This document shows, piece by piece, positions 32,698 through 43,359 of a DNA stretch of 64,000 nt. The DNA is taken from assembly GCA_037176725.1 (NCBI GenBank), contig JAZBRS010000039.1, forward strand, positions 27,750,001-27,814,000. Direction: 5' to 3'. Positions within the stretch are counted from its first letter, which is position 1, and each line of letters begins with the position of its first letter. The DNA comes from Posidonia oceanica (lineage: Eukaryota; Streptophyta; Magnoliopsida; Alismatales; Posidoniaceae). Under the pieces are notes generated by a model that was given only the letters and a program-made list of their open reading frames with translations, made no database searches and had not been told where the DNA came from. The translations under genes were made by a program, and so were the position numbers.

Positions 32698-34588
32698 GAG
32701 GAGCTGCCGGTGCGTGCGCTGGGAATTTTGAAATCAGCGGCGGCCACTGCAGCTAAGGAGATGGGTGCCGGCGAGACGACGGGCATTGAATGCCTCCCGG
32801 AATTGGTGCTAAGAGAAGAGAGGAGCGGCGAGCTACTGTTGCTGATCTGATGGAGGCTTGAAATTCAAATGGTGGAGGGAGCACTGTAGCAGCTCGTGGG
32901 AGAAAGCCGGTGGACGCGCGAGGAAGAAGAAGGAAGAAGAAGGAGCGCTGGGTCGGACCGTGGGCCGAAGGAAAAAAGAAATAAAAGAAAAAAAGGAAAA
33001 CGGGCTGGATTGGGCCCAATAAGGAAAGGAAAGAAAGAAAAAGAGAAGTAAGAAAGAAGAGAGGGTAGAATGGGGAAATAAAATTAGTAAAAATGAACTA
33101 AAAATAAATAAAAATACTAGAAAGGTTGTGATGTAAATTAGGGTTTTAATTAAATTTTTTAATGGCCATTTTGGGTTGATTAATGTGTTTTGGGCTTGAT
33201 TAGGGTTTTAGGGTTTTGGTTTTGCTTTCAATTGGTTTTCAGTTGATTAAATGTTTGTTAAACCTTGTTTTAAATTGTTTTAAAAATTGTGTTTCCCTTG
33301 TTAGATACTCAGGACATTGATTAGGATTTTTTAGGATTTATTTTCGTATTAATCAGGATTGGTTTTAGGTTTTTAAGTCTTAGTCTTCTTAGGGTTTTTT
33401 CTTTCTTAAGTCTTTTAAATTATGCTTTGATTTTTATTTGTTGATTTTTCTTGAAGTTTTTTTAGTTAGATTTTTCTAGTTTGATGGGGTGTTTTTAAGT
33501 CTTTTAGATGTGTTTTTCTTTTCCTATTAATTAAGCTTTTAATTTGTTTTTCTTAGGTTTGTTAGGTTAAGTCTCTTTGTTTCTTTAATTACTTGTTTTA
33601 GTGTTTGTTTTTTTTAATTCTTCTTTTTAGGGTTTGTTTTTTTTAATTCTTTTGATGGGGTTTTTACTTTTGGTGAGTTTTGGTTTTATTTTGGTTTTTT
33701 CTTTGATTTTTCACTGTTTTCTTTTGATTTGTTTTGCATTTTTTAGCTTACATGCTTTGTTTTCCTTTTAGTTTGATTTAGTTAAGTTTAGGTTTTTGAT
33801 TGGTTGTTTAATGTTTTTTAATTGTTTTTCTTAGGGTTCTGATTTGTTTCTTTTATATTTTGGGGTTTTACAGATTTTCAGGGGTTTTTATGGATTTTTG
33901 CAAGAGAGGGAAAAGGAAAAGAGAAGGAGGAAAGAAATGGAAAAAAGAGGGAGATAAAAGGAAAAGAGATAGGTTGAAGGAAAAGGATTTTTTGAAAATT
34001 AGGGAAAGTGTTAAAAATAAAGTAAAAATAGGAATAAGATAGAGGAGGGATAGAAGTACAAAGGGGGCCCACAGTCAGGCCAGAAAAAGGGCAAGAAGGG
34101 GATGAAAAGAGAGATGATAATCAGGAGAGAGAGAGGAGAGAGAAAATGATAATCCCAGAGAGAGAAAAGGATAATTTGGATGAAAGGGGGTCTTAAGGGT
34201 CTTGGAATGAGGTGAAAATTGGTGAGTGGGTAGTCTAAAGTTTGAGGTATTCGTCCTGAAGTTTTGGTTTGATTCTAAGAAGGTTTTGGAGGGGTTTTAA
34301 GGTGCAGAAAAAGGGGAGTTTTGCCTAGGTTTTCTAGGGTTTTTGGGAATGGTCTAGGTTTGGAAATTTCTAGGTTCTTGGGTAGGCTTGTTAAGTGGGT
34401 GTTGGTGGGTTTTCCTATGGATTTTGGCTAGGTTTTGAGCTTGGGAAGAGGGGTAAAGGCTTAGGTCAAGATGGGCTGATTTTGAAGGGTAAAGAAGAGG
34501 ATTAGGGTTTGGTTTTGGTTTGGGTTTGAGTCCAGCAATCACTAGGAAGGCTCCAAGGATCCAAGCCTGTCAAGATGGGGTGTCAACA

Positions 34589-36289
34589 GTACCTGTTCCC
34601 CCTTAGGTTTTCTTTCCAATTCTTGCCTAGAATGCTTAGAATGCATGTGATCTAGCTATGCCATGAATATTGTAGGATTTCGTTTGGTTTTGAATGGTTT
34701 TTGGATTGGTTGTGGTTTGAATGGAAATAGGTTTTATTTGACCTCTTGAGCTTTGCGAATTTATTTCTTGATGTATGATGCATGGATTGGTTTGATTTTT
34801 GTGCTCATGTGTAGAGCACTCATGATGCTTTGATTCTAGTATTTACTTGTGATTTATGGGTTTTTGTGGTGAGATCGGTTGGAGTTCCCATTTGGGCGAT
34901 TTGTTTTGGGTTTCGTTTTTGGTTTTCTGAGATCACCCAGATCGGTACGACCTTTATTTTCAGTATGCCGTTTTCGGTAGAAATCGGTACGACCCACCAT
35001 TTTCGATGTCCCGTTTTGCTGTCAGTTTTGGCAAGATTCTGATTTCGGTGTGCCGAAATCGATCGGTCTGTCGATTTCTATGTGGATCGGTTCGACCGGT
35101 GGGTTTGGTTCCACCGAATCAGGGATTTTCGGTCTACCGGTGGCATTTTCGGTGTGCCGTTTTTGGTCTAAACCCAGACTCGGTGCCCAGAACGATCTGC
35201 CGGTTGATTTGGTTCTCCCGAATTAGGGATTTTCGATTGACCGGTGCTGACTTTTCGGTGTGCCGTTTTTGGGGTAAAATAGTTTCTAAAGAGAGAGAGA
35301 TTTGGGTTTTCGAGGTATTTGGTTTTATTGTGTTTTGGCATGGTTTTGTGGATTATGTGGAAAGATTTATGAAAGGATTTCTAAATGACTTTAGAAAAGA
35401 AATGCATGTTTGCAAAAAGAGTTTGGAAATGGTTTCCGTGGTTTTGAGGATCAAGAGACCGAAGCTTCTGACTAGCGATTAGGAGTGTTTGAACACACGC
35501 CCTATGGTCCAAGAGTCAGGTAGCCAAGGGTGAGGTTAGCGATACAGTAGGCCCCATTAAAACAAACGGTCTACCCTCTGTGCCGGTGCTGGCTGGGGCT
35601 GGGGTTGGAGTCCCCAAACGCTCGGGCACCAAAGGGACGCCTGAGTGCGTAATCCCGTGTTGTTATGAGGTTGATCATGAAAATGATCATGCTATAAATT
35701 GAGAGTTGAGTTCCTAGGGCGGATTATTCTCCCACACGGGATAGTCTTCCGCGGCATTGCAGCCAAGAGATGCGTGTGTCATTTGCAACTACTTGTGGCT
35801 AGTGTCGTTCACCTGTGGCCAGGGTGTTCGATGATATTTGGAATCGATGTGTGTGTGAGTGTCGATTTGAGATGAATTGTGATGTATTTGAGATTGCATG
35901 TTTTAGAAAATGTGGATGGCTTTATAAAAGCATGTGATTTGATATTAATGAATGGTATACTTTTAAATAGCATAGACTACTGTAAATTATGATGTTTATT
36001 GCTTTAGTAATTGTTTCTGCTGCCGTTTGCCGTGGTTTTGGGTGGCACGTACTGGGTGACTTAGATGTCACTCACGCGTGTTTTGTGTTTGGTTTTCAGG
36101 TGTAGGGTCGAGGTGTAGTCCAGCCTGGTGCTTGTTTAGGGGAGCCACGTAACCGCACACTAGGGATCTTGGGAGTATTTTAATAGTTTTGTAAAAGTTT
36201 TAAAGTTGTTCTCAAATGTAATTAATTGTTTATTCTTTTAAATATCATTTTGGTAGTTGATGCTATTTGGTTGCACAGGGGGCGTGACA
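34589..36289 (+). mobile_element. Element A 3' LTR, second part
   Basis: It resumes after E1 with the duplicated GTACC and ends at 36289 with GGGCGTGACA. It is alignable with element B LTR: the 'ctggctggggctggggttggagtccc' block at 35589 matches 45840, and the end block from 36040 matches 56540-56811. The U3 part (34860-35280) carries degenerate CCGGT/ACCGG-bearing repeats. TGTGC at 36290-36294 would be the target duplication, its partner lying before position 1. Confidence 0.88.
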
Positions 36290-39138
36290 TGTGCAGAACA
36301 GGGCCTCCCACATACAAGAGAGCTAAAGGTGCTCAAAAGTGTGCTAAGATGCTAAGTGCAATGATGTATGGGTATAATGCATGTAAAAGTGCAAGAAAAG
36401 GACCTATGTGCAAATAAGGAAAAGTGCAGGGGCTTATGTGCAAAACATGGCAAAAATGCGGTGCAAATGTGATGAGTGCATGCAGGGGTGCAAGTGCAAC
36501 AATGTGGGGGGGCAGCAAGGGCCAGATGCAACAAAAATACAAGGGAAACATGCAATTGGTCAATAAAGGACCTAAATGCAATTTTCAGAAAACTTATGGG
36601 CTAAGATGAAAAAACCAGCAAGCAGGCACAAATCCCAAAAAAAAAACCTATAGGGCATCCTCATGCTACTTTGGATAAGCTTGGACAGGAAAAACAAAAC
36701 CAAGAGCATTTAAAAATCACAAAAGATGGTCCCAGGGACCCATGCATAATTTTCAGGAAAACCAGGACTAAACAGCAAATCCAGAAAGAAAACAGGCATG
36801 CACAGTCACAGTAATGTTCAAAAACTTGAGTGCAACCTAAACAGGCTCTAAGTTTGAAAGCAAAGCCAGAAGAAAACCACATGGAAACAAAATAACATTG
36901 GAAGGACCAACATGCAATCTTTTAAAAAGCTATGGGCCTATCTGCAAAACAAAACAGAAACCTGAGGGGCATTTTGAAACTCAGAAGGACCTGGATGCAA
37001 ATAACAAAAGCCTCTGGACCAAACAGCAAGTCCAAGAAAAAACCAATACATGCCACAATTGATGTGCAGAGGACCCAAATGCCATTAAAATAAAATCTAG
37101 GGCTTAAAAACAAGAAAACACAAGGCACAGCACATTTTCAGGGACTGAAATGCAATAAAAGAAACATGCTGGGGTTTTATGCAATGCAATAATGTTCTAA
37201 ATGCTGAATTAAATCAAATCTAACAACCAGAGGACCCAGATGTGATTTCAAAAAGCTTAAGGACCCAGATGCAAAACAACAAAGAAAAAACAGAAGAGGA
37301 TTCACAGTTGTTGGACCCAAAAGTAATTTAAAAGAACCTGCAAACAATTTATGCAATGCAATATGATAAGAAAAAGAAATTAAATGGCATTCATCAACTG
37401 GAGAGGACTAGATTGCAAATAAGATAAACACAAGGGCCTGGATGCAAATGGCCAGGAATGCAGCAGTTCAGAAGGACTGGAAAGTAAATAAACAAAGCTG
37501 CAGTACTTTACACTAATGCAATATAGTTAAATGAAAAATTAAATGAGATATCAACTATGACAGAATTAAATTGCAGATAAAAGAAACATGAGGGCTAAGC
37601 TGCAAATAATCCAAAAAAGCACATGTTAACTTAAGAGTAGAGGATCCAAATGCAAATAGGCAGAAGATTAGGGGCCAGACAGCAATATAGCATGGTTTCA
37701 AAATGAAAATAAAATAACTAACTATATACAAGCATAGTATTTTAAATGAATAAAGGACTAACATGCAAATGAAAAAAACTAACGTACTTTATTGTAATGT
37801 AAATGAAACGAAAATAAAAAACCATGCATTGCTACAGTGCCATGCGAAGGAAGAAACCAGAGCGGCGGAGCACCGTGCATGCTGGCGTGCTCGCTGGGGA
37901 AGAAGAGAGGCTCGGCGACCTCTAGAAGTACACACAAGTAACAGAAAAGGGAAGTAAAAGGCCAGTGAGCAAGAGGAGGTCCAGTGAGCAAAAGGAGGTT
38001 CAGGCGAACCTCTGGGATGAAGCGGCTACCTGAGATGCTGTCTAGAATGGGCTGAGGACGCGGAGATCGCCGGAGTTGCAAGGCTGAGGTGGGGAGCGCG
38101 GCTGGAGCGGTCGCGGAGCTTGGCGAAGGGTCCGGCGTGTTCCTGGGATCGACGTGGTGCATTCTAGACGGCGAGGGAGCGACTGCGCAGCATCGGACCT
38201 GGAGGTGTTCTCAGCTCTGGAAGTGTGGGTGCAGAGGGGTCGTCTAGGTGTTCTAGAGCTTTGGAAGTGATGGAGAGGCTTGGGATCGCTCGAGGGAACT
38301 CACAGGATGCTAAGGGTGCTCTCAGATGGGGGTATGGTGGTCTGAGCCATTGGGAAAAGCCTCTGGTTTTGTTGGGTGCATTGGGTTCAAAACTTGATCA
38401 CGGGATGCATAGAGGTTGCGCGGGCAATTTGGGGCTATTGGGCGCGAGTGGGGATGTGGCTCGAGCTCTGGAAGAATGGCAGAAGCTTGGGCAATGAAGT
38501 CATTGCTCAAACCGAAGTTTCTGGGCAAATTCTGGGCTGGTGGCAGTCTCTGTGTGTGAGGGTGGACACCGGACGGTGGTGACGCAGGCTGGAGGGGTTG
38601 CTATGACCGTTGAGTGGGTGGCTTGGTTCGAGACTGGCCAAGGAAGTCTTGGGGGCATCAGGTGGAGTAAATGGAGGGTGGACTTGGGTGAACTGTGAGC
38701 GGGAGGTGGGTCTGTGGTGAGCTATGAGATCTGAGGAGGTTTGGGTCTGGGAGGGTGAGGTGAGGGTGGTCTGGGTTCACTAGGGCTCGTGGTGTTTGAG
38801 TGTTGGGTCTGTGCTCGAGTGAGCTTGGGTTCGAGAGAGAATTGGGTGCTGGTTTGTGCAGAGGAGGGTGTCGGTCTGGGTGAGCTTGGGTTTGGTCTGT
38901 GCAGAGGAGGGTGTCGGTCTGGGTTCGTGGGGGGAGGATGGTGAGGAATTGGGGTGAAGTTGGGTTCGGTCTGGGTGGTTTGCAGAGGAGATTTGGGGTG
39001 CAGAGGATGTGTGGGTGTTGGCTTTTGGAGGAAGATTGGGCAAGAGAGAGGGAAGGAGAAAAAAAGGAAAGATGGAAGGGATTGTGGGCTTGGGCCGGTT
39101 GAAGGAAAAAAGGGTGGAAAAGAGAAAAAAGAAAGGAA

Positions 39139-39182
39139 AAAGAAGAAGAAGAAGAAGAAGAAGAAGAAGAAGGAGAAGAAGA
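39139..39182 (+). repeat. (GAA)n microsatellite
   Basis: About 13 nearly perfect GAA/AGA triplets lie inside a wider purine-only tract. They give a poly-Lys/Arg ORF that is not a gene. Confidence 0.9.
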
Positions 39183-39599
39183 AAAAAGAAAAAGGGGGCT
39201 TAATGGGCCTTGGGCTTGATTTGGATTTTTGCTTTGTTTTTAATTAGCTTAGGTTTGATTTAGTTTAAATGGATTTGGTTGTTGATTGTTTAAATTGATT
39301 AAATTCAAGTTGAAATTGATTTTGTGCTTTAAATGGGTTTTAGGATTTCTTAAAATGGGGTTTAGGGTTTAGTTTGTTTTTTAATGAGTTCGGATGTGTA
39401 ACTTTGGTTGGTTTTAAATTTAAATGAGTTTTGATTTGTTTAAGTGGGTTTTGACTTTAATTGTTAACTTCAAATTAGTTTTAGTTCTTAATTAGGTTTG
39501 AAGATGGGCTTTGCATTTTAAGTGGGCTTGGGGCTTTGATTAGATTCAATTGGGTTGTAATTGTGATTTGAATTTGCATGGATTAGATTTAAGTTTTAG

Positions 39600-39722
39600 G
39601 GTTTTAAGTTTTTTAGGGTCTTGATTAGGATTTTATTAGGGTCTTGATTAGGGTTTAGGGTTTTGGAGTTTAGGGTTTTTTGAGTGGATTAGGTTTAGGG
39701 TTTTAGGGTTTGGGTTTTTGAG
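39600..39722 (+). repeat. Degenerate TTTAGGG-like block, left of the LINE
   Basis: Repeats of TTTAGGG and TTTTAGGG with interruptions, continuing across the LINE at 40721. They belong to the U3 of the C LTR. Related but shorter stretches occur near 5540 and 33200. Confidence 0.7.
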
Positions 39723-40720
39723 TTTTTTTTTTTTTTTAACCTAGAAGTTATCGAGCCCCAGGTGACCCCATATATATATTCATAATCACAGGTATCAATA
39801 CAAGTAAGATGGGCATCAACAAGCCCCACCCCAAAAAGGATGAGGGGCCAAGACCACTACAGCCCAGCCTACCCCTAAACTGCACAAAAAGGCCCAAAAA
39901 GCTGCTAAACCCGTGGACGGTTAACAAACGCCACAGCCACTAACAGCTGAAGGCCCCATAAACCCAAAAAACCAGCCCCTAAACGAAAATTATAACCCTC
40001 CTCCCTGACCTCCCGCTACTGTTCCCGAAAGAACCCAACCACAGCAGGTTCTTGCCAGAACAGAAGAGTAGAGACCAACGGCGTTAACACCTCTTGATGC
40101 GAATATATGGTAGGTTCGCTTTTTCCATAACCACCGAACCCCTCGCCAACTTGGATAGATCTTGAAAGCTACCAAAAACAAGGAATTGCTGTTTAGTGAT
40201 GCCCACGTTAGCCAGGCAGTCCGCAACCGCATTGGCTTCTCTGAACTGATGTTGAACAGCTCTCGCCTGTTTTACCTTGCATAACACGTCATTCCATTGA
40301 TTTTGTAGCTGCCATAAAGAACAACACCCATTATTGAACATCTCAACTAGAGTTTGAGAGTCAGATTCAATGAGGATAGTGCTCAGACCTAAAGATAGAT
40401 CCGAGCAAAGGAGCAAACCATCCCTGACAGCATTGAATTCAGCTACCATATTAGTAGCATTCCCATAAAAATTTGAGAAACCAGCAAGGACATCTCCATT
40501 ATGATCTCTAATAATTCCTTCACCACCAGCCCTCCCAAGATTACCCTTAGCAACCTCATCTACATTGAGCTTAAAACAACCAAGAGGAGGTTTGCCCCAA
40601 CGAACTATAAGATTCCTCTGAATTTGCACATCCACAGAGTGAATATTGAGCCCCCTAAGAATAAGAACTTCCTTTTCATTCTTGCATTTACACATTCCCA
40701 ACAAGAACCTAAAGTCTCTG
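39723..40720 (-). mobile_element. 5'-truncated L1-type LINE
   Basis: On the minus strand the element ends in a poly-A tail (T-run 39723-39737 on plus) and carries only the C-terminal part of ORF2 (RNase H). It splits TTTAGGG-like sequence of the C LTR. Flanks share only TGAG, so the target duplication is unclear. The 3' untranslated region (39738-40083) is unremarkable. Confidence 0.82.
40084..40704 (-). CDS. LINE ORF2 C-terminus: RNase H domain, partial
   Basis: 206 codons, open to the 5' break of the LINE. Residues ~35-170 form a plant L1 RNase H (RVT_3-like) domain: KPPLGCFKLNVDEVAKGN (first Asp), MVAEFNAVRDGL (Glu), ILIESDSQTLVE (Asp), REANAVADCLAN (last Asp). The usual DGA/DGS after the first strand reads DEV here, which may be a substitution. 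In such elements RNase H removes the RNA strand after target-primed reverse transcription. No RT or endonuclease remains. The start codon shown is arbitrary because the 5' end is truncated. Confidence 0.8.
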   Translation of the reverse strand: MLGMCKCKNEKEVLILRGLNIHSVDVQIQRNLIVRWGKPPLGCFKLNVDEVAKGNLGRAGGEGIIRDHNGDVLAGFSNFYGNATNMVAEFNAVRDGLLLCSDLSLGLSTILIESDSQTLVEMFNNGCCSLWQLQNQWNDVLCKVKQARAVQHQFREANAVADCLANVGITKQQFLVFGSFQDLSKLARGSVVMEKANLPYIRIKRC

Positions 40721-40800
40721 AGTTTAGGGTTTTGGAGTTTAGGACTTAGGGTTTAGTGTTGTAGGGTTTAGGGTTTAGGGTTTAGGGTTTAGTGTGGGGT
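40721..40800 (+). repeat. Interstitial TTTAGGG (telomere-type) repeats
   Basis: At 40763-40790 there are about four perfect consecutive TTTAGGG units within a longer degenerate block. Plant telomeres use this unit, but here the block lies within a retrotransposon LTR between a LINE and a SINE. Confidence 0.85.
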
Positions 40801-41025
40801 TTTTTTTTTTTTTTTTTACCCTAACCTACTATAGCTTAACAGATATTTTCTTCAAGGCAAGCCCACAGGTCACAAGTTTGAAACCTATGGGTGGAAGGAA
40901 GGGAAATTAATCCCAATGCAAGAAAGAGTGGAAAATCCACTCTATGTGCGGTGGGTGGGTATCGAACCCGCAGCTTGAGAAGGTAGTGGAGGTGACCCAA
41001 CCACTACGGTAACCATTGCTGGTTT
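40801..41025 (-). mobile_element. tRNA-derived SINE with target duplications
   Basis: About 225 bp. On the minus strand it starts near 41025, has a perfect pol III B box GGTTCGATACC (40958-40968), an A-box-like TACCGTAGTGG about 33 bases earlier (41001-41014), and ends in an A-tail (T-run from 40801 on plus). Flanking TTTAGTGTGGGGT at 40788-40800 and 41026-41038 is the target duplication. The boxes and their spacing indicate a tRNA ancestry. The SINE family was not determined. Confidence 0.85.
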
Positions 41026-41038
41026 TTTAGTGTGGGGT

Positions 41039-41080
41039 TTTGGGTTTAGTGTTGTAGGGTTTAGGGTTTAGGGTTTAGTG
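41039..41080 (+). repeat. TTTAGGG-like block, right of the SINE
   Basis: It continues the telomere-like block of the C LTR interrupted by the SINE (TAGGGTTTAGGGTTTAGGG at about 41056). Confidence 0.75.
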
Positions 41081-41663
41081 TGAGAAGAGGAAAAGGGAGA
41101 ATGAAAGGAAGAAGGAAAGAAAGAAAGAGAGGAAGGGAGGAAAAGAGATTAAAGATTGAATAGCATGGGATAGGATAAAAATAAAATAAAATAAGGATAA
41201 AATAGACGGAAGAGAGGAGAATAAGGTGGGCCCATTGGAAAGCAAGAAAAGAGGAAAAAAGGAGAGGAATAGAAGGAGGATAAGGAGGAGAGAGAAAAGA
41301 ATAATCAAGAGAGAGAAAAAGGATAATCAGGAGAGAGAAAAGGATAATCAGAAGAGAAAGAAGGTGAAAGGCTTGGATTTGGAGGGGGTTTTGTGTGTGT
41401 GTGACCTAGGGCTTCTAGGGTTTGACCTAGGGTTTAATCTAGGGTTTTCTAAGGTTTTAAAATGGGATTTTTAGAGGGTTTTTGGAAGGTTCAAGGTTTG
41501 GGGTTAAAGGATGGTTTGGTTTTAGGGAATGATACTGGTTTTGGAATGAGGGAGGGTTTAGGGTTAAAGGAGGGTGAGCTTCCAGACCTCAGAACCACTT
41601 CCAGAGTGCTTTCAGAGTGTCCCCAGCCAGCTGAGACCCCTTGGCTAAAGTGGGGTGTCTACA

Positions 41664-43359
41664 CCATCTAGACCATTATAGAAAACCTTAGTATTCCTTA
41701 GTCTTATAGCCTTTTATTCCAACAACAACATAAGGGGAGATCTTTGTAAATCATTTTAAGCATTCCTTACACTTATTTCCAATCATTTCCTAACATTTCA
41801 AATTACCTACAAGGTTAAAACAACATTAAACATATTATAAGCTATTAGAAAACACCAAAAGAAAACCAACAGAATCACTACCATAGGCCACTCGCGCCTG
41901 CCTAGCGCGCCAGGGAGGCGTGCAAGCCATTCGTGCCACCCCATCGCACCTATGTTCAAAACCAGAGCGCAGTAGCTCAACTGAACCCAAAAACGATAGC
42001 TGCAAATGGGAACTCTGACCGATCGCCACACGCCCAACTAAAAACAACAAACCACATACCAAAATGAAGATCTCGCTGTGTACTACAATTTGGGATAAAA
42101 AACATAAAGATCTGATGACCAAAATTCAAGAAATCACGGATCAAAGCTCACGGGCACTATTTCACCCGTTGGTGGGAGACACCACTGGTCTCACCACACG
42201 AGCTCAGAAATCACATGCAATATACCAAAATGAAGATCTAGAGATGATCTATCATTTGGAATAAAAATCATCAAAATCCGATGCATGTGGCCCAAGATAT
42301 CCCAAATCGAAGCATACATATATATTAAAAACCACTGTGCACCTGAGCTCAATAAACACAATCATAAATGGCATTATATCCTCCATAAATCCTCAAAAAT
42401 CATACAACAACATCCATACATCAAGATCCACACTAACATGCTCCTGCCATCAATCTAAGCATAAATAGGAGGATCTAAGGGTGTGTATCGTTCATCGGTG
42501 ACGTACAGGGACCATCGAAAGCCATCGGTGACCTCCACGCACGTCGACTCGTCCCTTGCTTCCCACTGAGCACTCACGGCCTCCTCGGACTTGGCTTGCC
42601 ATCGGACGACAACCGGAGCTCGCCACCACCTCGCCGACATAGGGGAACGGTCGGCCGACACTCTCCATCTCCCTCACCATCTCTCTATCTCTCTCTCTCT
42701 CCTTTAGTGAAAAACGAGAAGAAGAAGAACAACAAGAAGAAGAAGGAGAGGAAGAAGCTTTGGATCCCCACTCTCTCACTCACAGTGCACAAGAAAAGAT
42801 GGTGCTGAGGAGTGGAAAATAAGTTGCCCTTAAATAGCCACAAACCAAGGAAGAACCCGTGCACGTATCAGTTGGGCACGAGTGCATGCGCACAACCACA
42901 AGTCCAACACTCAACAATCCCACGCACCAACTCAAAGACCCCAGGGCAATTAACTCCCAAACCATTGCCACGTGCATGTGAGGCCACAAACACAGAACCG
43001 CAACCACTCAACCACTTACAGCTCTGGTGACACATGCAAGTGGAGATCAACCTCCAAAGCATGCCACAAACCTCCACCATCCAAAACGGATCCAAGATCA
43101 TCCAACAAGACCCCTACAAAGGTCCACACATAACCTCATCCTCAAAACACCAGAACACAGCACTCGAAACCAGTTACAATGTGAAATCCCAAAAGCAAAG
43201 CACTGAATTACTGAATCTGGGCATCGCGCCACCAAAACGAGCCAAGGACTCGTGCTAGGAACTCACACTAGTCACTTGCGCCTCCAGTAACACCTGCCTC
43301 TAGTTACAAATTTGTTAAACTGGACAAATAAGAAGGCAAACAAAATTACAAGTGTTACA
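41664..43359 (-). mobile_element. X: LTR-like segment (chromovirus type), truncated
   Basis: On the minus strand it begins TGTAACACTTGTAATTTTG at 43359 exactly where the TNP2 reading frame stops, a typical LTR start. It has a TATA candidate (42829) followed by a GA/CT-rich leader with AAG and CT microsatellites (42690-42750). It contains no primer site or genes. Its other end is replaced by the C LTR at 41663, so C probably inserted into it. Assignment to chromoviruses rests only on the start and layout. Confidence 0.6.
42829..42837 (-). promoter_or_regulatory. Candidate TATA box of LTR X
   Basis: The minus strand reads GGCTATTTAAGGG, followed ~100 bases on by a GAGAGAGAGAGA leader, as in plant LTR promoters. 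Confidence 0.4.

Larger units (their letters stand above)
1016..34588 (-). mobile_element. E1: giant Tat/Ogre-like Ty3-gypsy retrotransposon, complete ends, nested solo LTR inside
   Basis: Two direct LTRs (1016-6921 and 28650-34588) bound an internal region whose genes all read on the minus strand. Both LTRs begin TGTTGACACCCC and end in CTACA in the sense direction. The element is flanked by a perfect 5-bp duplication, GTACC (1011-1015 and 34589-34593). Internal order is primer-binding site, gag, protease, RT, RNase H, second RNase H, integrase without chromodomain, extra ORF, long 3' untranslated region with tandem arrays, polypurine tract. Two RNase H domains and huge LTRs are hallmarks of the Tat clade (Ogre and relatives). 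Total span is 33,573 bp; without solo LTR F and its duplication it is 27,834 bp. Coding is broken by seven in-frame stops and at least two frameshifts, so it is non-autonomous now. Confidence 0.95.
28650..34588 (-). repeat. E1 5' LTR (5,939 bp)
   Basis: In the sense direction it starts TGTTGACACCCC at 34588 and ends GGGATCGCTACA at 28650, followed by the primer-binding site. It matches 1016-6921 over its full length. Regions in sense order: an A/C-rich U3 with almost no G on the sense strand (34000-33100), TATA candidate (32687), GC-rich CCGG block (32600-31270), 'gcat'-rich low-complexity region, minisatellite (29235-29560) and conserved stem-loop (28965-28997). Confidence 0.95.
36290..41663 (-). 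mobile_element. C: right part of a Tat LTR hosting element A, a LINE and a SINE
   Basis: It begins abruptly at the end of element A and ends with TGGGGTGTCTACA, the same terminus as the D LTR (62497-62509). The order matches other Tat LTRs: a 'gcaaatgcag/aagggac' low-complexity part (36290-37800), GC-rich block (37850-38700), GA-rich block, then U3 with T/G-rich TTTAGGG-like sequence to 41663. The primer-proximal part of this LTR lies left of position 1, on the other side of element A. No polypurine tract follows 41663, so this is either the 5' LTR of a minus-strand element or a solo LTR. Confidence 0.82.

Noticed and set aside
40763..40790. TTTAGGG repeats considered as a chromosome end or fusion point
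   Set aside because: Only about four perfect units, embedded in an LTR with the same word in degenerate form on both sides.
40951..41014. Possible tRNA gene (B box GGTTCGATACC)
   Set aside because: No cloverleaf can be completed and an A-tail with flanking duplications follows; it is a SINE head.
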